Both the position numbers and the translations under genes were made by a program. A DNA stretch of 64,000 nt from Paracentrotus lividus (lineage: Eukaryota > Echinodermata > Echinoidea > Camarodonta > Echinidae), in contig CALNVZ010003434.1 in assembly GCA_940671915.1 (NCBI GenBank), forward strand, positions 29,258,997-29,322,996, read 5' to 3'. The notes beneath the pieces are model-generated. The model worked only from the letters and a program-made list of their open reading frames with translations, had not been told where the DNA came from and did not search any database. Positions 48,764 through 57,164 of the stretch are shown here, one piece after another (the first letter of the stretch is position 1; every line of letters begins with the position of its first letter).

Positions 48764-51700
48764 GTGGAAGATCAGAATAATAAAAGAAAGTGAGAATATT
48801 TTTATTATGCTAAAAATGATTGGCAACATGGTCATAATTCTGTGACCAAATTTCATTCAATATCCTGTCTAACATTTATGTATCATTATTAATATGAAAT
48901 AGAATAACTTTTCATCTCACTTTTTTCTCCTTTCATATGTCCACCCATCCTAGATCTTTCCTTGCAGACACTGATACCCTATCTGCTGGTATGTCCGGTA
49001 TACCTGTTATCACACATTGGATTGTATTTTTATTAAGAAATCAAATAAGTTCATTGCATCTATTTTCATCTTAACTTCCATAACAGATGTCCGCCCATCC
49101 TAGATCTGGTGCTGCAGACACTAAGGGCCTACCTGGCGGCATGTCGGGCATACCTCTCATCACACATCCTATCCAACCCCACGGTAGCCAGGGCCAGACC
49201 GGATACCAGCAATCCAACAGCCCTGCCTTCACAACAGGAGAGAGAGGAACTGAAAGCAGCGCTGCTCATCACTCAAGAGAGCGCCGCTGTTCAGATTCTA
49301 CTTGAGATCTGTTTGCCATTTGATAATGAGAAGGTGGGTTTGATTTCTGTTATGTTATCCAATCCAATCCAATTTAGCCATTTCTAAAGCAAAAATATCT
49401 TTGTTTATTTTTTAATTAAACTAATCCTTGAAAATAGTGGATATGCAGATACCAGTACCGTCTCAGTACCAAATATAGATATAAATCAATCTAGTCAAAA
49501 TATCATATTCTTACATTCCAACTCACCTTAAGTTTGGTTAATTTTGATGAAAATAAAGTATATATTGGCAAAATTATCGCCCTCCTTAAGTTTGGTTAAT
49601 TTTGATGAAAATAAAGTATATATTGGCAAAATTATCGCCCTCCTTAAGTTTGGTTAATTTTGATGAAAATAAAGTATATATTGGCAAAATTATCGCCCTC
49701 CTTCAGTTTGGTTAATTTTGATGAAAATAAAGTATATATTGGCAAAATTATCGCCCAAAACATGGGCGTTTCACCAGGATCGATTATCAAAGATTTTAAA
49801 TGTGTGCGGGCGCAGTCGATGATCTTATAACTCGGATTGAAGTTAGAAAATAACAATGTGTCAATCTATGGTGTAAGTGAAGATATTTAAGTGGATTGAT
49901 ATATCTTTGTAGGTTGAAGAGAGTCGTCTGTCATGTCTTAGAGAGATCCAATGCCAGGTCTATTCCTTGTTACATCAGATGTTCATAGCTCAATTGAATT
50001 GATTTGAATTGATTTGAATCAAATTGATTTGAATTGATATATCTTTGTAGGTTGAAGAGAGTCGTCTGTCATGTCTTAGAGAGATCCAATGCCAAGTCTG
50101 TTCCTTGTTACATCAGATGTTCATTGCTGATCCTAACCTAGCAAAGCTCATCCACTTCCAGGTGACTATCAAATCTTTCTAACTGCAACTTGAGTGCAAT
50201 CCCTGAAGGGTCAGTCTGGGAAGACCAAATATTAAAAAATAATTATGATAATAAAAAATTTAAATTTACCATTCTACTTACTTGTGGCTTTGGATATGTC
50301 TTATTTGAAATATTTAAGTAAATTTTCTTCTTCACTTACCGTACAAAGATCTGTTTATTTCACAACGGTCAACAGGCTGGTAATTCAAGTAGTCAGTAAT
50401 GTCTTTATACAGTGCTGTATATTTTCAGATTTTGATACAATCATCGTAGTATATTGTTATATCATTGAATCTTGCTTTCTTAAACAGGGTTATTCAAGTC
50501 GACTGCTGCCTGTAACAGTAGCCGGTGTTCCTTCAATGCATATATGTCTTGATTTCATCCCTGAACTGCTGGCCCAGCCTGCCATGGCTAAGCAGGTAAT
50601 GTACTATTCCTCCTGTGTCATTAGACCTTGCACCCTTGTTAAAGGGACGTATAATTGATAAAACATGGGGAAATCACCTTATCTCGGATGAAATAATAAC
50701 ATTCCAATCAGAGCCTGAGGCGTGTTGCGTAATCTTAAGCGACAACGTGTCTGGAGTTAATCCTTCATGGCTAGACTAGTTAGCTAACCAGAATTCTGAA
50801 GTATATCTAACCTATGTTTTGTTTTTGAAATGGAGTATTATACAAGCCCTCTCTTTGAATTTATACGAAGAGACCCGTTGAGAGTCTATAAACTAAGAAT
50901 TGTTGAGGACTTTAGAATCCGAAGCTACTGACCCTATTTACTGACTGAATTTGGTCAACTTCGTCATGTTCGTGCTGTCCGAATGTTAATCCCCAGTAGT
51001 CGGACCCATGCGTAAGCCTCACTGTTGATTGTGTACGAGTCAATGGAGCTCAGGAAAAACGCGCATTCCCCACGATCTCCGAGTTTCAGGGGCCTTTAAA
51101 GCTTCATCTCAGTCCTGAACTACTCATATGGTTCACATCTCTCTTCGCAGCCTGAGATCTTTAACATAAAGGTTTCTGATCAATCAAAAAAAGGGTTAAG
51201 GCCCATCAAGATCCCTGTTATATGCCCTTTTTGTTCAAAATCCTGACCAGTAACAAATTAGATACCAAAATATTGTTACCAATTAATAACGACTTCCTTT
51301 TTCTTTAAAAACTTTCCTGTAAACAATTTATGGTGAATTTGTTCAATTCTGTCAGAGCGTACTTTTAATCTTCAAAATTAATGAAGCTTACCTTTATTTT
51401 CTTGACTTTCTTATCAGGTTTTCGCCATTGAGTTGACATTTCATCTTTGTCTTCAGTATGCCCTACCCAAATCACTCAGTGTAGCTAGACTAGCCATCAA
51501 TGTAATGTTATCATGTAACTCACCATGAATTTCTTCTCTATTTTATCAGGTGTTTGCCATTGAACTGACATCTCATCTTTGTCTTCAGTATGCCCTACCC
51601 AAATCACTCAGTGTAGCTAGACTAGCCATCAATGTAGTGATATCATGTAACTCACCATGAATTTCTTCTCTCTTTTATCAAGTTTTCGCCATTGAGTTGA

Positions 51701-54700
51701 CATCTCATCTTTGTCTTCAGTATGCCCTACCCAAATCACTCAGTGTAGCTAGACTAGCCGTCAATGTAATGTTATCATGTAACTCACCATGAATTTCTTC
51801 TCTCTTTTATCAGGTGTTTGCCATTGAACTGACATCTCATCTTTGTCTTCAGTATGCACTACCCAAATCACTCAGTGTAGCTAGACTAGCCATCAATGTA
51901 ATGTTATCATGTAACTCATCATGAATTTCTTCTCGCTTTTATTAGGTGTTTGCCATTGAACTGACATCTCATCTTTGTCTTCAGTATGCACTACCCAAAT
52001 CACTCAGTGTAGCTAGACTAGCCATTAATGTAATGTTATCATGTAACACATCATGAATTTCTTCTCTCTTTTACCAGGTGTTTGCCATTCAACTGACATC
52101 TCATCTTTGTCTTCAGTATGCCCTACCCAAATCACTCAGTGTAGCTAGACTAGCCATTAATGTAATGTTATCATGTAACTCATCATGAATTTCTTCTCTC
52201 TTTTACCAGGTGTTTGCCATTGAACTGACATCTCATCTTTGTCTTCAGTATGCCCTACCCAAATCACTCAGTGTAGCTAGACTAGATATCAATGTAATGT
52301 TATCGTGTTACTCACCATGAATTTCTTCTCTCTTTTATCAGGTGTTTGCCATTGAACTGACATCTCATCTTTGTCTTCAGTATGCCCTACCGAAATCACT
52401 CAGTGTAGCTAGACTAGCCATCAATGTAATGTCATCATTACTTACTGGTAAGTTCATTGATATTGTTTGCTTTGGTTGCTTTGTTTTACCTAACTATTAG
52501 AGAAGCAATTGCATATCTACTATGTATACATAAGCAGACAGTGGCCTGCAGCTTTAAGGTAGTCTCACACTGTCCCGCAGTTGAGCAAAGATGGACAAAC
52601 AAATGGTGAAATATTATGGCTTCCGCAAAGTCATCCCCGAACTTGGTCAAAAGCCAAAACGAGAACGATGTCTACAGAAGGTATTACAAGATTGCACTCG
52701 AACAACCACTCGCGTAAATCTGCTCGTGCTTTCTGTTCATCAGAGGGAACGACGCTTTGTATTATTATGTAATATCCCCCCAGATGAAGAGCATTGTTTA
52801 CAGATTTAGCCAGTGCGAACAACACCTGAAGGGTACACGAATGGCCCGCTGCTTTCGTGATCAGAGCAAATTAAAAAAAATATCCATGATTGTGTGTCCA
52901 ACCTTGCTCAACTTCGGGACAGTGCAACGCCAACTTTAAGAAAAAATGAGAATTAATTTCTTGCGAAATCAACTTGGGTTCAATTGTGGGATTGTAATTT
53001 TGTGCCTTGCAAGTATTTTTCCAGGATTTACTTGTTTTGATGAGATTTCCTACTTTTAGATTGTAATTTGCATTGATATTCAAAGTCATCCGAATGCATA
53101 ATTTGTCTACTAAAAATAGAATCACTATGTATTGGCACTGTTAATCTAGTTTCAGTACAGCTACCGTCTGTTTTGTGACTTTCTCTAAATGATGTTTTCT
53201 ATTCCTGTCTTTCTGTGAATCTTTTTCTCTTTAGACAAATGTCTTTTTTATCCTTCTGGCATTCTCTGTCTCCTCTCTTTTGATTCCATGGTTTGTCATT
53301 TACTCTTTCTCTTGCTACATGTATGTCTCTGTTTTTGTTTTGTTTTTTGTTATGCTTCTTTCTCCATCTTTCTTTTCCCCTTGTTATCTTTTATCTCACT
53401 GTCTTATTCCCATTACCTCTTCCTGTAATAACCTCATCTATGACCAATTCCTGTCTTGTTTGTCTACCTTAGTTTTAACGGGTGAGCGATGGGCGATATT
53501 CTACAAGGCTACACTGCCCTCTATAGTTCGTATCTGCCGTGCATTCCCTCCACTGTATGAAGACATCACGTCTATCTTGGTCCAGCTTGGTAGAATGTGT
53601 GCATCAAGGATAGCTACTGCTGGCAATAGCCCTCAATACATAGGTAAGTCACAAAGTCAATTAGAGAATTGCAAACGTAAATGGATTTACACCGCTGGGA
53701 TATTATAAAGACAAGAAATTTATTCATTTGTCTCCAATGGTAGAAACACACGCAATAGCTGTGTGATAATTTGAAACCAGACTGCTATGCCCGGGCAGCC
53801 TATGATTTTTTTTCATAGCTGTCTGGTTTCAAAATACCAGTTGCGTGTGTTTCTACCGTTGGAAACAAATGAATAAATTTCCTATCTTTATAATATCCCA
53901 ACGGCGTTAATCCATTTACGTTTGAAATTCCTATATATGGGATAGTTTGAACCTATATTGCTCAGGGCACTCCAGTGGTCTAGTGGTTATGACGCTGGTC
54001 TAGCAATCCAGAGGTCATGGGTTCGAATCACGCCTGGGCAGCCTATGATTTTTTTTTTCATAGCTGTCTGGTTTCAAATTATCACACAGCAGTTGTGTGT
54101 GTTTCTACCATTGGAGACAAATGAATAAATTTCTTGTCTTCAATTAGAGGACGTTTCACCAAGTCTTAAACTATTAATAACTTTATGAACTACTTGAAAT
54201 TTGAAAAGACAATTGGGATGCTCAAATCCTTTTGAATTAGAAAAATGCACATAACTAATGTAAAGAATATCTTTGTTATTATTATTATCAAGCATTTTGA
54301 AATATCAAGGATATTCTTCCTGAGGTTTTACTGTTTCAGTTTTATTACCCTAATGTTAGTAAAAACGAATTGAGTGATCAATTTGGCTTTTCTTTTTTCA
54401 AGTCCTTTGTACGGTTGTTCGTAACTTACAAATGACTTGATGAAACACACCCTGGGGGGCATTTCATCAAAGGACTTGCCGGACATTTTATCCGACATAT
54501 TTGCTCTCAGCCAATCAGATGCAAGCATTTCAGTAGCTTATAACAGTTTGTCAGATGAAACGTCCGACAAGTCCTTTCATGAAATGCCCCCCTGGTCACA
54601 TGGGCGTTAAATTACTGTTTCGTGGCAAACTGAAATATTTGAAAGGGGTTTTATTTTTTGCAATTTTTACAAGTCTTTCCTCTCAAAAATCTTGAGTGAT

Positions 54701-55085
54701 TGCCATCAATCATCTGTAAACTTTTCACATTCTTGATTTCATCTAAAAATGCATTTCCCGATTTCTACTAAGTTTTATAATAGGAATGATCCTGAGGCAA
54801 GGATGATCTACAATTCTAAAAATGGGATATCTATTTGACAATGGTGTCAGGGCTTATGGAGACATTCCCCCCCCCCCCCCAGGCCATATATAAATTATGT
54901 TTGTTCTTGTTAATTTTTCAGGGAGTGATGCAGAGCTGGCACAGATGATGAGCACGGACGGACAGAAGGCTAGCGCCCTCAGAAGTAACGAAAAGAACAG
55001 TGATAGGGTGCTGCAGAAGGCAGTAGAAGACACCTTTGCTGAAATCGTCAGACTTGCCATTCTCCAGAAAGACTGTGAAGCATGA
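30322..55085 (+). CDS. INTS2: Integrator complex subunit 2
   Basis: INTS2 is a large helical-repeat core subunit of Integrator, the nuclear complex that cleaves snRNA 3' ends and nascent Pol II transcripts. Exons: 30322-30605, 35441-35573, 35883-35982, 38256-38369, 39317-39447, 39980-40153, 42223-42392, 42778-42903, 43478-43546, 44101-44215, 44888-44956, 45399-45533, 45871-46189, 46723-47001, 47735-47936, 48340-48456, 49087-49333, 50051-50161, 50488-50595, 52342-52447, 53473-53643, 54922-55085. All borders are GT-AG and phases agree, giving 1147 residues against about 1204 in human. Landmarks are LLPCLVRMSLCAPLD and LSGLEVVNSIVALLSVDF (exon 1), SGVSASFSEMLLL (exon 10), ILLEICLP (exon 17), VAGVPSMHICLDFIPEL (exon 19) and CRAFPPLYEDI (exon 21). 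The ATG is in good context (AATCATGG). Several exons have duplicated relics beside them; exon 20 is preceded by seven copies. Confidence 0.95.
32738..32886. repeat. Polypurine (GA-rich) tract
   Basis: About 150 bases are nearly all purine on the plus strand, dominated by GAGAGA. Serine/leucine-rich frames on the minus strand are artefacts of this tract. Confidence 0.85.
33409..33717. repeat. Imperfect tandem duplication, about 170-bp period
   Basis: The block ATTATACTAATAATATCATA through GGGCGGAGATTGAGAAATTA appears twice, the second copy starting near 33579 (ATTATCCTAATAATATCATA). Confidence 0.75.
35574..35882. other. INTS2 intron 2
   Basis: A 309-base A+T-rich intron. No repeat or conserved element was recognised. 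Confidence 0.6.
35983..36403. other. INTS2 intron 3, proximal part with foldback
   Basis: TGTAACACAAAGACTTACGA with TTGATTAAAAGTTACGATTG (36017-36056) is inverted at 36195-36244 (CAATCGTAACTTTTAATCAA, TCGTAAGTCTTTGTGTTACA), giving a small foldback element of about 230 bp. Between the arms is GGGTTAGGGCTAGGGTTAGG. Confidence 0.7.
36404..37795. repeat. Tandem repeat domain with hairpin head and nuclear-receptor-like half-sites
   Basis: It begins with the hairpin TGCCTCCGCCACC-GAA-GGTGG with CGGAGGCA closing the stem, then (GTCC)n at about 36448-36472. It continues as eight or nine degenerate units of about 110-130 bp, each with a 'TTCAAACTTGG.TCATGT', 'GGGAGGGCAATGAACTGATTAG' and 'GGGGTCATGAGGTCAAAGGTCA' succession. 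Decay increases to the right. The end at about 37736-37790 (GTGGCAATAACGGAGGTCAT, GAAGATTCATCTAG) looks like the element's terminus. Confidence 0.75.
37796..38040. repeat. (TTTAT/TTTAATT)n low-complexity tract
   Basis: Tandem TTTATTTAAT units, then T-rich DNA and a G-run at about 38010-38031. Confidence 0.8.
38370..39316. other. INTS2 intron 4
   Basis: The middle (about 38430-38760) carries several loose repetitions of an AxTxGAC-type motif such as 'GTCTACTAGA', 'TTAGACCAAG' and 'ATTAGACATAATGG', typical of a decayed dispersed repeat. No exon was recognised. Confidence 0.4.
39483..39525 (+). pseudogene. Probable decayed copy of the 3' end of INTS2 exon 5
   Basis: GAATCCTAACTCTGACTCCAG with ACATTAGCCGTAAGTTTTCT resembles the exon end (GAATCCCAGTCAGACACTAA ... 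GCATTAGCTGTAAGTATTCT), including the donor site, 36 bases after the real exon. The match is short and gapped. Confidence 0.45.
40324..41030. mobile_element. TTAA-flanked element in INTS2 intron 6
   Basis: TTAA at 40320-40323 and 41031-41034 flank inverted ends CCCTAATAAGACTGGGG and CCCCAGTCTTTTTAGGG. Inside each end a run of G then CATGATG then a run of C repeats the symmetry. It is 707 bp with no transposase. A TTAA duplication with a CCC terminus fits a piggyBac-derived MITE. Confidence 0.8.
41279..41343 (+). pseudogene. Decayed copy of the 3' part of INTS2 exon 6
   Basis: In the exon frame this reads S-G-S-T-V-Y-N-stop-F-A-L-F-V-V-T-S-H-R; the real exon reads S-G-S-A-V-R-I-W-F-A-Q-F-V-V-T-S-Q-K. 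Roughly 70% of the bases match over 60 positions, continuing slightly past the old donor site, which is lost. It lies 1.1 kb downstream of exon 6, beyond the TTAA element. Confidence 0.7.
41773..42077 (-). mobile_element. LINE open-reading-frame fragment (C-terminal end)
   Basis: The minus strand encodes a peptide with LNRLRAGVGRCKVLMAKWGI and CECGEETMSHLLQCPLL, then after a TAG stop ADLTTLSPNGIACVQ. The G-x-x-R-x-x-x-x-x-x-W-G and C-x-C-G-x-x-x-x-x-x-H-L-L-x-C-P pattern is characteristic of the C-terminus of jockey-like non-LTR retrotransposon polyproteins. It is antisense to INTS2 in intron 6, truncated on both sides. Confidence 0.75.
42904..43477. other. INTS2 intron 8
   Basis: A 574-base A+T-rich intron without recognised repeats. 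Confidence 0.5.
43547..44100. other. INTS2 intron 9
   Basis: It contains TGTCTGGACACCCAACCCGTCTGGACATCC (two tandem copies of a short block, 43743-43773). Nothing else was recognised. Confidence 0.45.
44230..44506. mobile_element. TA-flanked MITE carrying a nested foldback MITE
   Basis: CAGTCTGCTCC at the left and GGAGTTGACTG at the right, with TA outside both (44228-44229, 44507-44508), match the 5170-5332 family. A left-truncated copy of foldback MITE family 1 occupies about 44294-44404, with shared CCAATCAGATGCAAGCATTT and a GAAATGCCCCCCTG end. Confidence 0.65.
45623..45683 (+). pseudogene. Decayed copy of the middle of INTS2 exon 12
   Basis: AAGTTCTGCAACTGTAGGTT, CTACTGTGTGTTGCGATTAC and TCAAGAATGTTGA align, with a short deletion, to the exon's AGTGCTGCAACTACGGGGTT, CCACTGTGTGTTCCAGCTGC and TCAAGAGTAGAG. 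It is 90 bases downstream of the real exon, after an ATGATG-rich tract. Confidence 0.65.
46190..46722. other. INTS2 intron 13
   Basis: A 533-base intron; no exon copy or transposon was recognised. Confidence 0.5.
47002..47734. other. INTS2 intron 14
   Basis: It contains a hairpin around a poly-A run (about 47110-47160: GTTGCTACAC / GTGTAGCAAC). No exon copy was recognised. Confidence 0.5.
48457..48936. other. INTS2 intron 16, proximal part
   Basis: A C-run followed by an A-run of more than 30 bases at 48711-48759 marks the 3' end of a retroposed or low-complexity sequence. Nothing else was recognised. Confidence 0.5.
48937..49020 (+). pseudogene. Partial duplicate of INTS2 exon 17 lacking its acceptor
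   Basis: In the exon frame it reads CPPILDLSLQTL, then IPYLLVCPVYLLSHI, against CPPILDLVLQTL, then RAYLAACRAYLSSHI in the real exon 17. The frame stays open for 27 codons. The AG of the acceptor is replaced (TTTCATATGTCC rather than ACAGATGTCC), so it is probably not spliced. Confidence 0.75.
49527..49755. repeat. 58-bp tandem repeat, about 4 copies, in INTS2 intron 17
   Basis: The AGTTTGGTTAATTTTGATGA ... GGCAAAATTATCGCCCTCCTT unit starts at 49531, 49589, 49647 and 49705, an exact 58-bp period with near-identical copies. Confidence 0.95.
49913..49990 (+). pseudogene. Partial tandem duplicate of INTS2 exon 18
   Basis: The TATCTTTGTAG acceptor and the first about 75 bases of exon 18 (V-E-E-S-R-L-S-C-L-R-E-I-Q-C-Q-V-Y-S-L-L-H-Q-M-F-I-A) are nearly identical to 50051 onward. 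The copy then runs into GAATTGATTTGAATTGATTT repeats instead of the rest of the exon and the donor. It has a usable acceptor but no donor, and a frame that soon hits TGA. Confidence 0.85.
50638..51105. repeat. Dispersed 0.45-kb repeat, copy 2, in INTS2 intron 19
   Basis: Same family and orientation as 6348-6792, sharing AAAACATGGGGAAATCACCT, GAGACCCGTTGAGAGTCTAT and GCATTCCCCACGATCTCCGA. Borders TTAAAGGGAC and CCTTTAAAG again suggest TTAA targeting. Confidence 0.7.
51418..52341 (+). repeat. Array of seven extra copies of INTS2 exon 20 (132-bp period)
   Basis: Exon-like copies start at 51418, 51550, 51682, 51814, 51946, 52078 and 52210, and the eighth, at 52342, is the exon with a normal donor. 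Every interval is exactly 132 bp. Each copy encodes VFAIELTSHLCLQYALPKSL and SVARLAINVM, with scattered changes: T-F-H in copy 1, I-Q-L in copy 6, L-D-I in copy 7. Each has an AG acceptor, weakened or shifted in copy 3 (TATCAAG). After the shared part, copies 1-7 read on to an in-frame TGA instead of reaching the CTTACTG donor of the eighth. A TCAT-GTAACT site in most copies would be a phase-1 donor. Confidence 0.9.
52448..53472. other. INTS2 intron 20
   Basis: About 52560-52930 contains an inverted pair (GTAGTCTCACACTGTCCCGCAGTTGAGCAA ... TTGCTCAACTTCGGGACAGTGCAACGCCAAC), so it is probably a foldback element of roughly 380 bp. A pyrimidine-rich tract precedes exon 21. The open frames inside are not protein-like. 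Confidence 0.5.
53674..54143. mobile_element. Cluster of tRNA-derived SINE copies, one inverted
   Basis: Near 53964-54040 is a tRNA-like head with A-box TGGTCTAGTGGTTATGACG and B-box GGGTTCGAATC. It continues into CAGCCTATGATTTTTTTTTT, GCTGTCTGGTTTCAAATTAT and TTGTGTGTGTTTCTACCATT, ending AATAAATTTCTTGTCTT at 54143. The body occurs again at 53789-53932 (same orientation, head truncated) and inverted at 53674-53782, so the last two form a long hairpin. The anticodon arm is degraded. Related to a tRNA-Ala or similar head, uncertain. Confidence 0.7.
54451..54595. mobile_element. Foldback MITE, family 1, copy 5
   Basis: It starts CCTGGGGGGCATTTCATCAA and ends GAAATGCCCCCCTGG, with interior CTCAGCCAATCAGATGCAAG. 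It is located in INTS2 intron 21. Confidence 0.8.
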
Positions 55086-56081
55086 GGATGAAGATTGTGA
55101 TAAAATTGTGATTGAAATATGGATTTGTTATCATGGAATATGAACTTTTCATGGGGAGGGGAGTTTGTGTACTTTGCCTCTTCTAATCGACCATTATGAA
55201 CAATTGAGAAAAGAACTTTATGACACATGCTTCAGCAACGAGGGCTCCATCGTGAATTCCTAACTCCAAAGTGAAGTCCTGAAATGAAGAGTTTCTTTCA
55301 AAAAGTGACTAAATCCACTTTTATAACTTTAGAGGAAAAGGCATTTGTTTATTCATTTTGTACAGGAGTCTTTGGAGAAAAAAAATTACAAAAAGCATTT
55401 TCTTACATTTGCTATAAAAAATTAAGAACCCTTTTGTTCGAAGACGGGTACGTACCTGAACAATGGCATGATATGAATAACTCAGTTTTCATCAAGAGTG
55501 GATTTAGTCCCTTTTGGAATGAAACTCTTCAAATCAAAACAATATTCAACCCAAATCCTAAACATATGATAAAACCCATCCTCCACCCAAACCTATTCCT
55601 ATATTTTTGATGAAATAAAGCTCTGAGGAACTGTCATTAGAGATAGGACAAGGAAGAGTGTTACAAGTTTTCATGAAATGTACTAGGTCTTTTATAGATA
55701 ACCATCATTCTAAAAAATATTGAGTTGTGAAGCTTTGTGATGTTTATCTTACAAAAATGCAATTGGTTTAATTGCTCTATCATTTCTATTTTGAACAAAA
55801 TGTCAGTAATGCATGTCCTTTGAAATTGAGGTCAAGCATAACAATGAAAAGCAACAGTAATAATGTGAAACGTTCATTTGAAAAGCCCCATTATTCATCA
55901 AATTTATGCTTGTGCGCTATTAAATCCTTTCCCTCTTTCTCTGTTTCCTTTTTCTCTCTCAATGATTTTGCACTCTGATAATATAGAACATCCCTCTTGT
56001 CGACCGTTTATTGCACTCATGATTGCTTAAACATATAAAAACCTTATATAATTCAAACCATCTGACGTTGATTCAAATAAA
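55086..56081 (+). terminator. INTS2 3' UTR and poly(A) signals
   Basis: AATAAA occurs at 55614-55619 and 56076-56081, the second within TTCAAATAAAGCTGTCTTTG. Either could end the INTS2 mRNA. An open frame at 55284-55610 lies in the UTR and has no family features. Confidence 0.5.
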
Positions 56082-57164
56082 GCTGTCTTTGTTTCCTCTT
56101 TAAATGAAAAGAATTTCTTGCAAGCATGCTTGACAACAATGATTCATTCGGCTTTGTAAAAAGTTCTCAGTATACAACAGGTTAAATTGTCAATATACAT
56201 TGCATCCCAGAAAAAAACACCAACTTGTAAGAGCCTTTATAATGAAATTGTATGACCTATGGCACATTGATTATTATTTCATATGAAAGAGCAATTCATG
56301 TTCTATCCAGTGGTACAGGTACATTTTTGTTTGTCCAATGCAAAAATCATGCATTAAGATTGATAATTTGAATGAGTTCATGTCTCTTATTTTCTTTAAA
56401 ATCCTTGAAAAATTAGGAAAAAGGTGTGCATGTATAATACCTTTTCCCTAACTTTTCCTAATTGGTGTATCCAACCCCCTCCTGTTTCTGTATAGATGTG
56501 TATATGTTTGTATATGTATAAACATTTGTATATATATTTTGCAAATAAAAACTCAATGCCATACACAAATAAATAGTTCTTATATATTCATTTAATATAA
56601 AAGAAATGTCATCAGATTGAATCTTTAGAAAGATAGCAATTTACATTTTTGATATAATAAATCAAGTGAAGAATTGCACTTGATATGAAATATATATGTC
56701 AAGACTTACTCGTAGGCTCAATCTCAAGTTCTGGCAACAACATAAAATAAATAAAAAATCATCACAGAGTTTAAACAACACTTAGATTGAATGTTTAAAA
56801 CTACAAATAAATAACTGCCAGAAAGTTTTGATACAATAACAGTCCAATCTCACAATTTTGTGCATCACTAAAAAAAAAAAAAAAGAAAAGAAAATCAAGA
56901 CCAAAATCTTGTTATACTGAACATATGGACATAATGTGGACATGTGGGCTGGTGAGAAGTGCCTGGTTACAATGAAGTCTGGTATCTGTGCTTGTTGTAT
57001 TTGGAGTAGACTATATAATTCAGTAGTGGACAAAGAATGATGGGAAGACCACCTGTTCCAATGTGTTCACATAGCTGCTTTTAATTGAAAAGAAATTCAG
57101 TATTCAAAAGGCTGAAAATCAGTATTTTGTATGGAACTTCTAGCATTCTTCTCAAAAGTTAGTA
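56082..57164. other. Intergenic DNA after INTS2
   Basis: A MITE-like end at about 56197 (TACATTGCATCCCAGAAAAA) resembles the 17839-18371 element, but no convincing partner was seen. Otherwise A+T-rich with no gene. Confidence 0.4.

Noticed and set aside
55284-55610. A 108-residue open frame after the INTS2 stop codon
   Set aside because: It lies between the INTS2 stop and its first poly(A) signal and has no recognisable domain. It is most likely 3' UTR.
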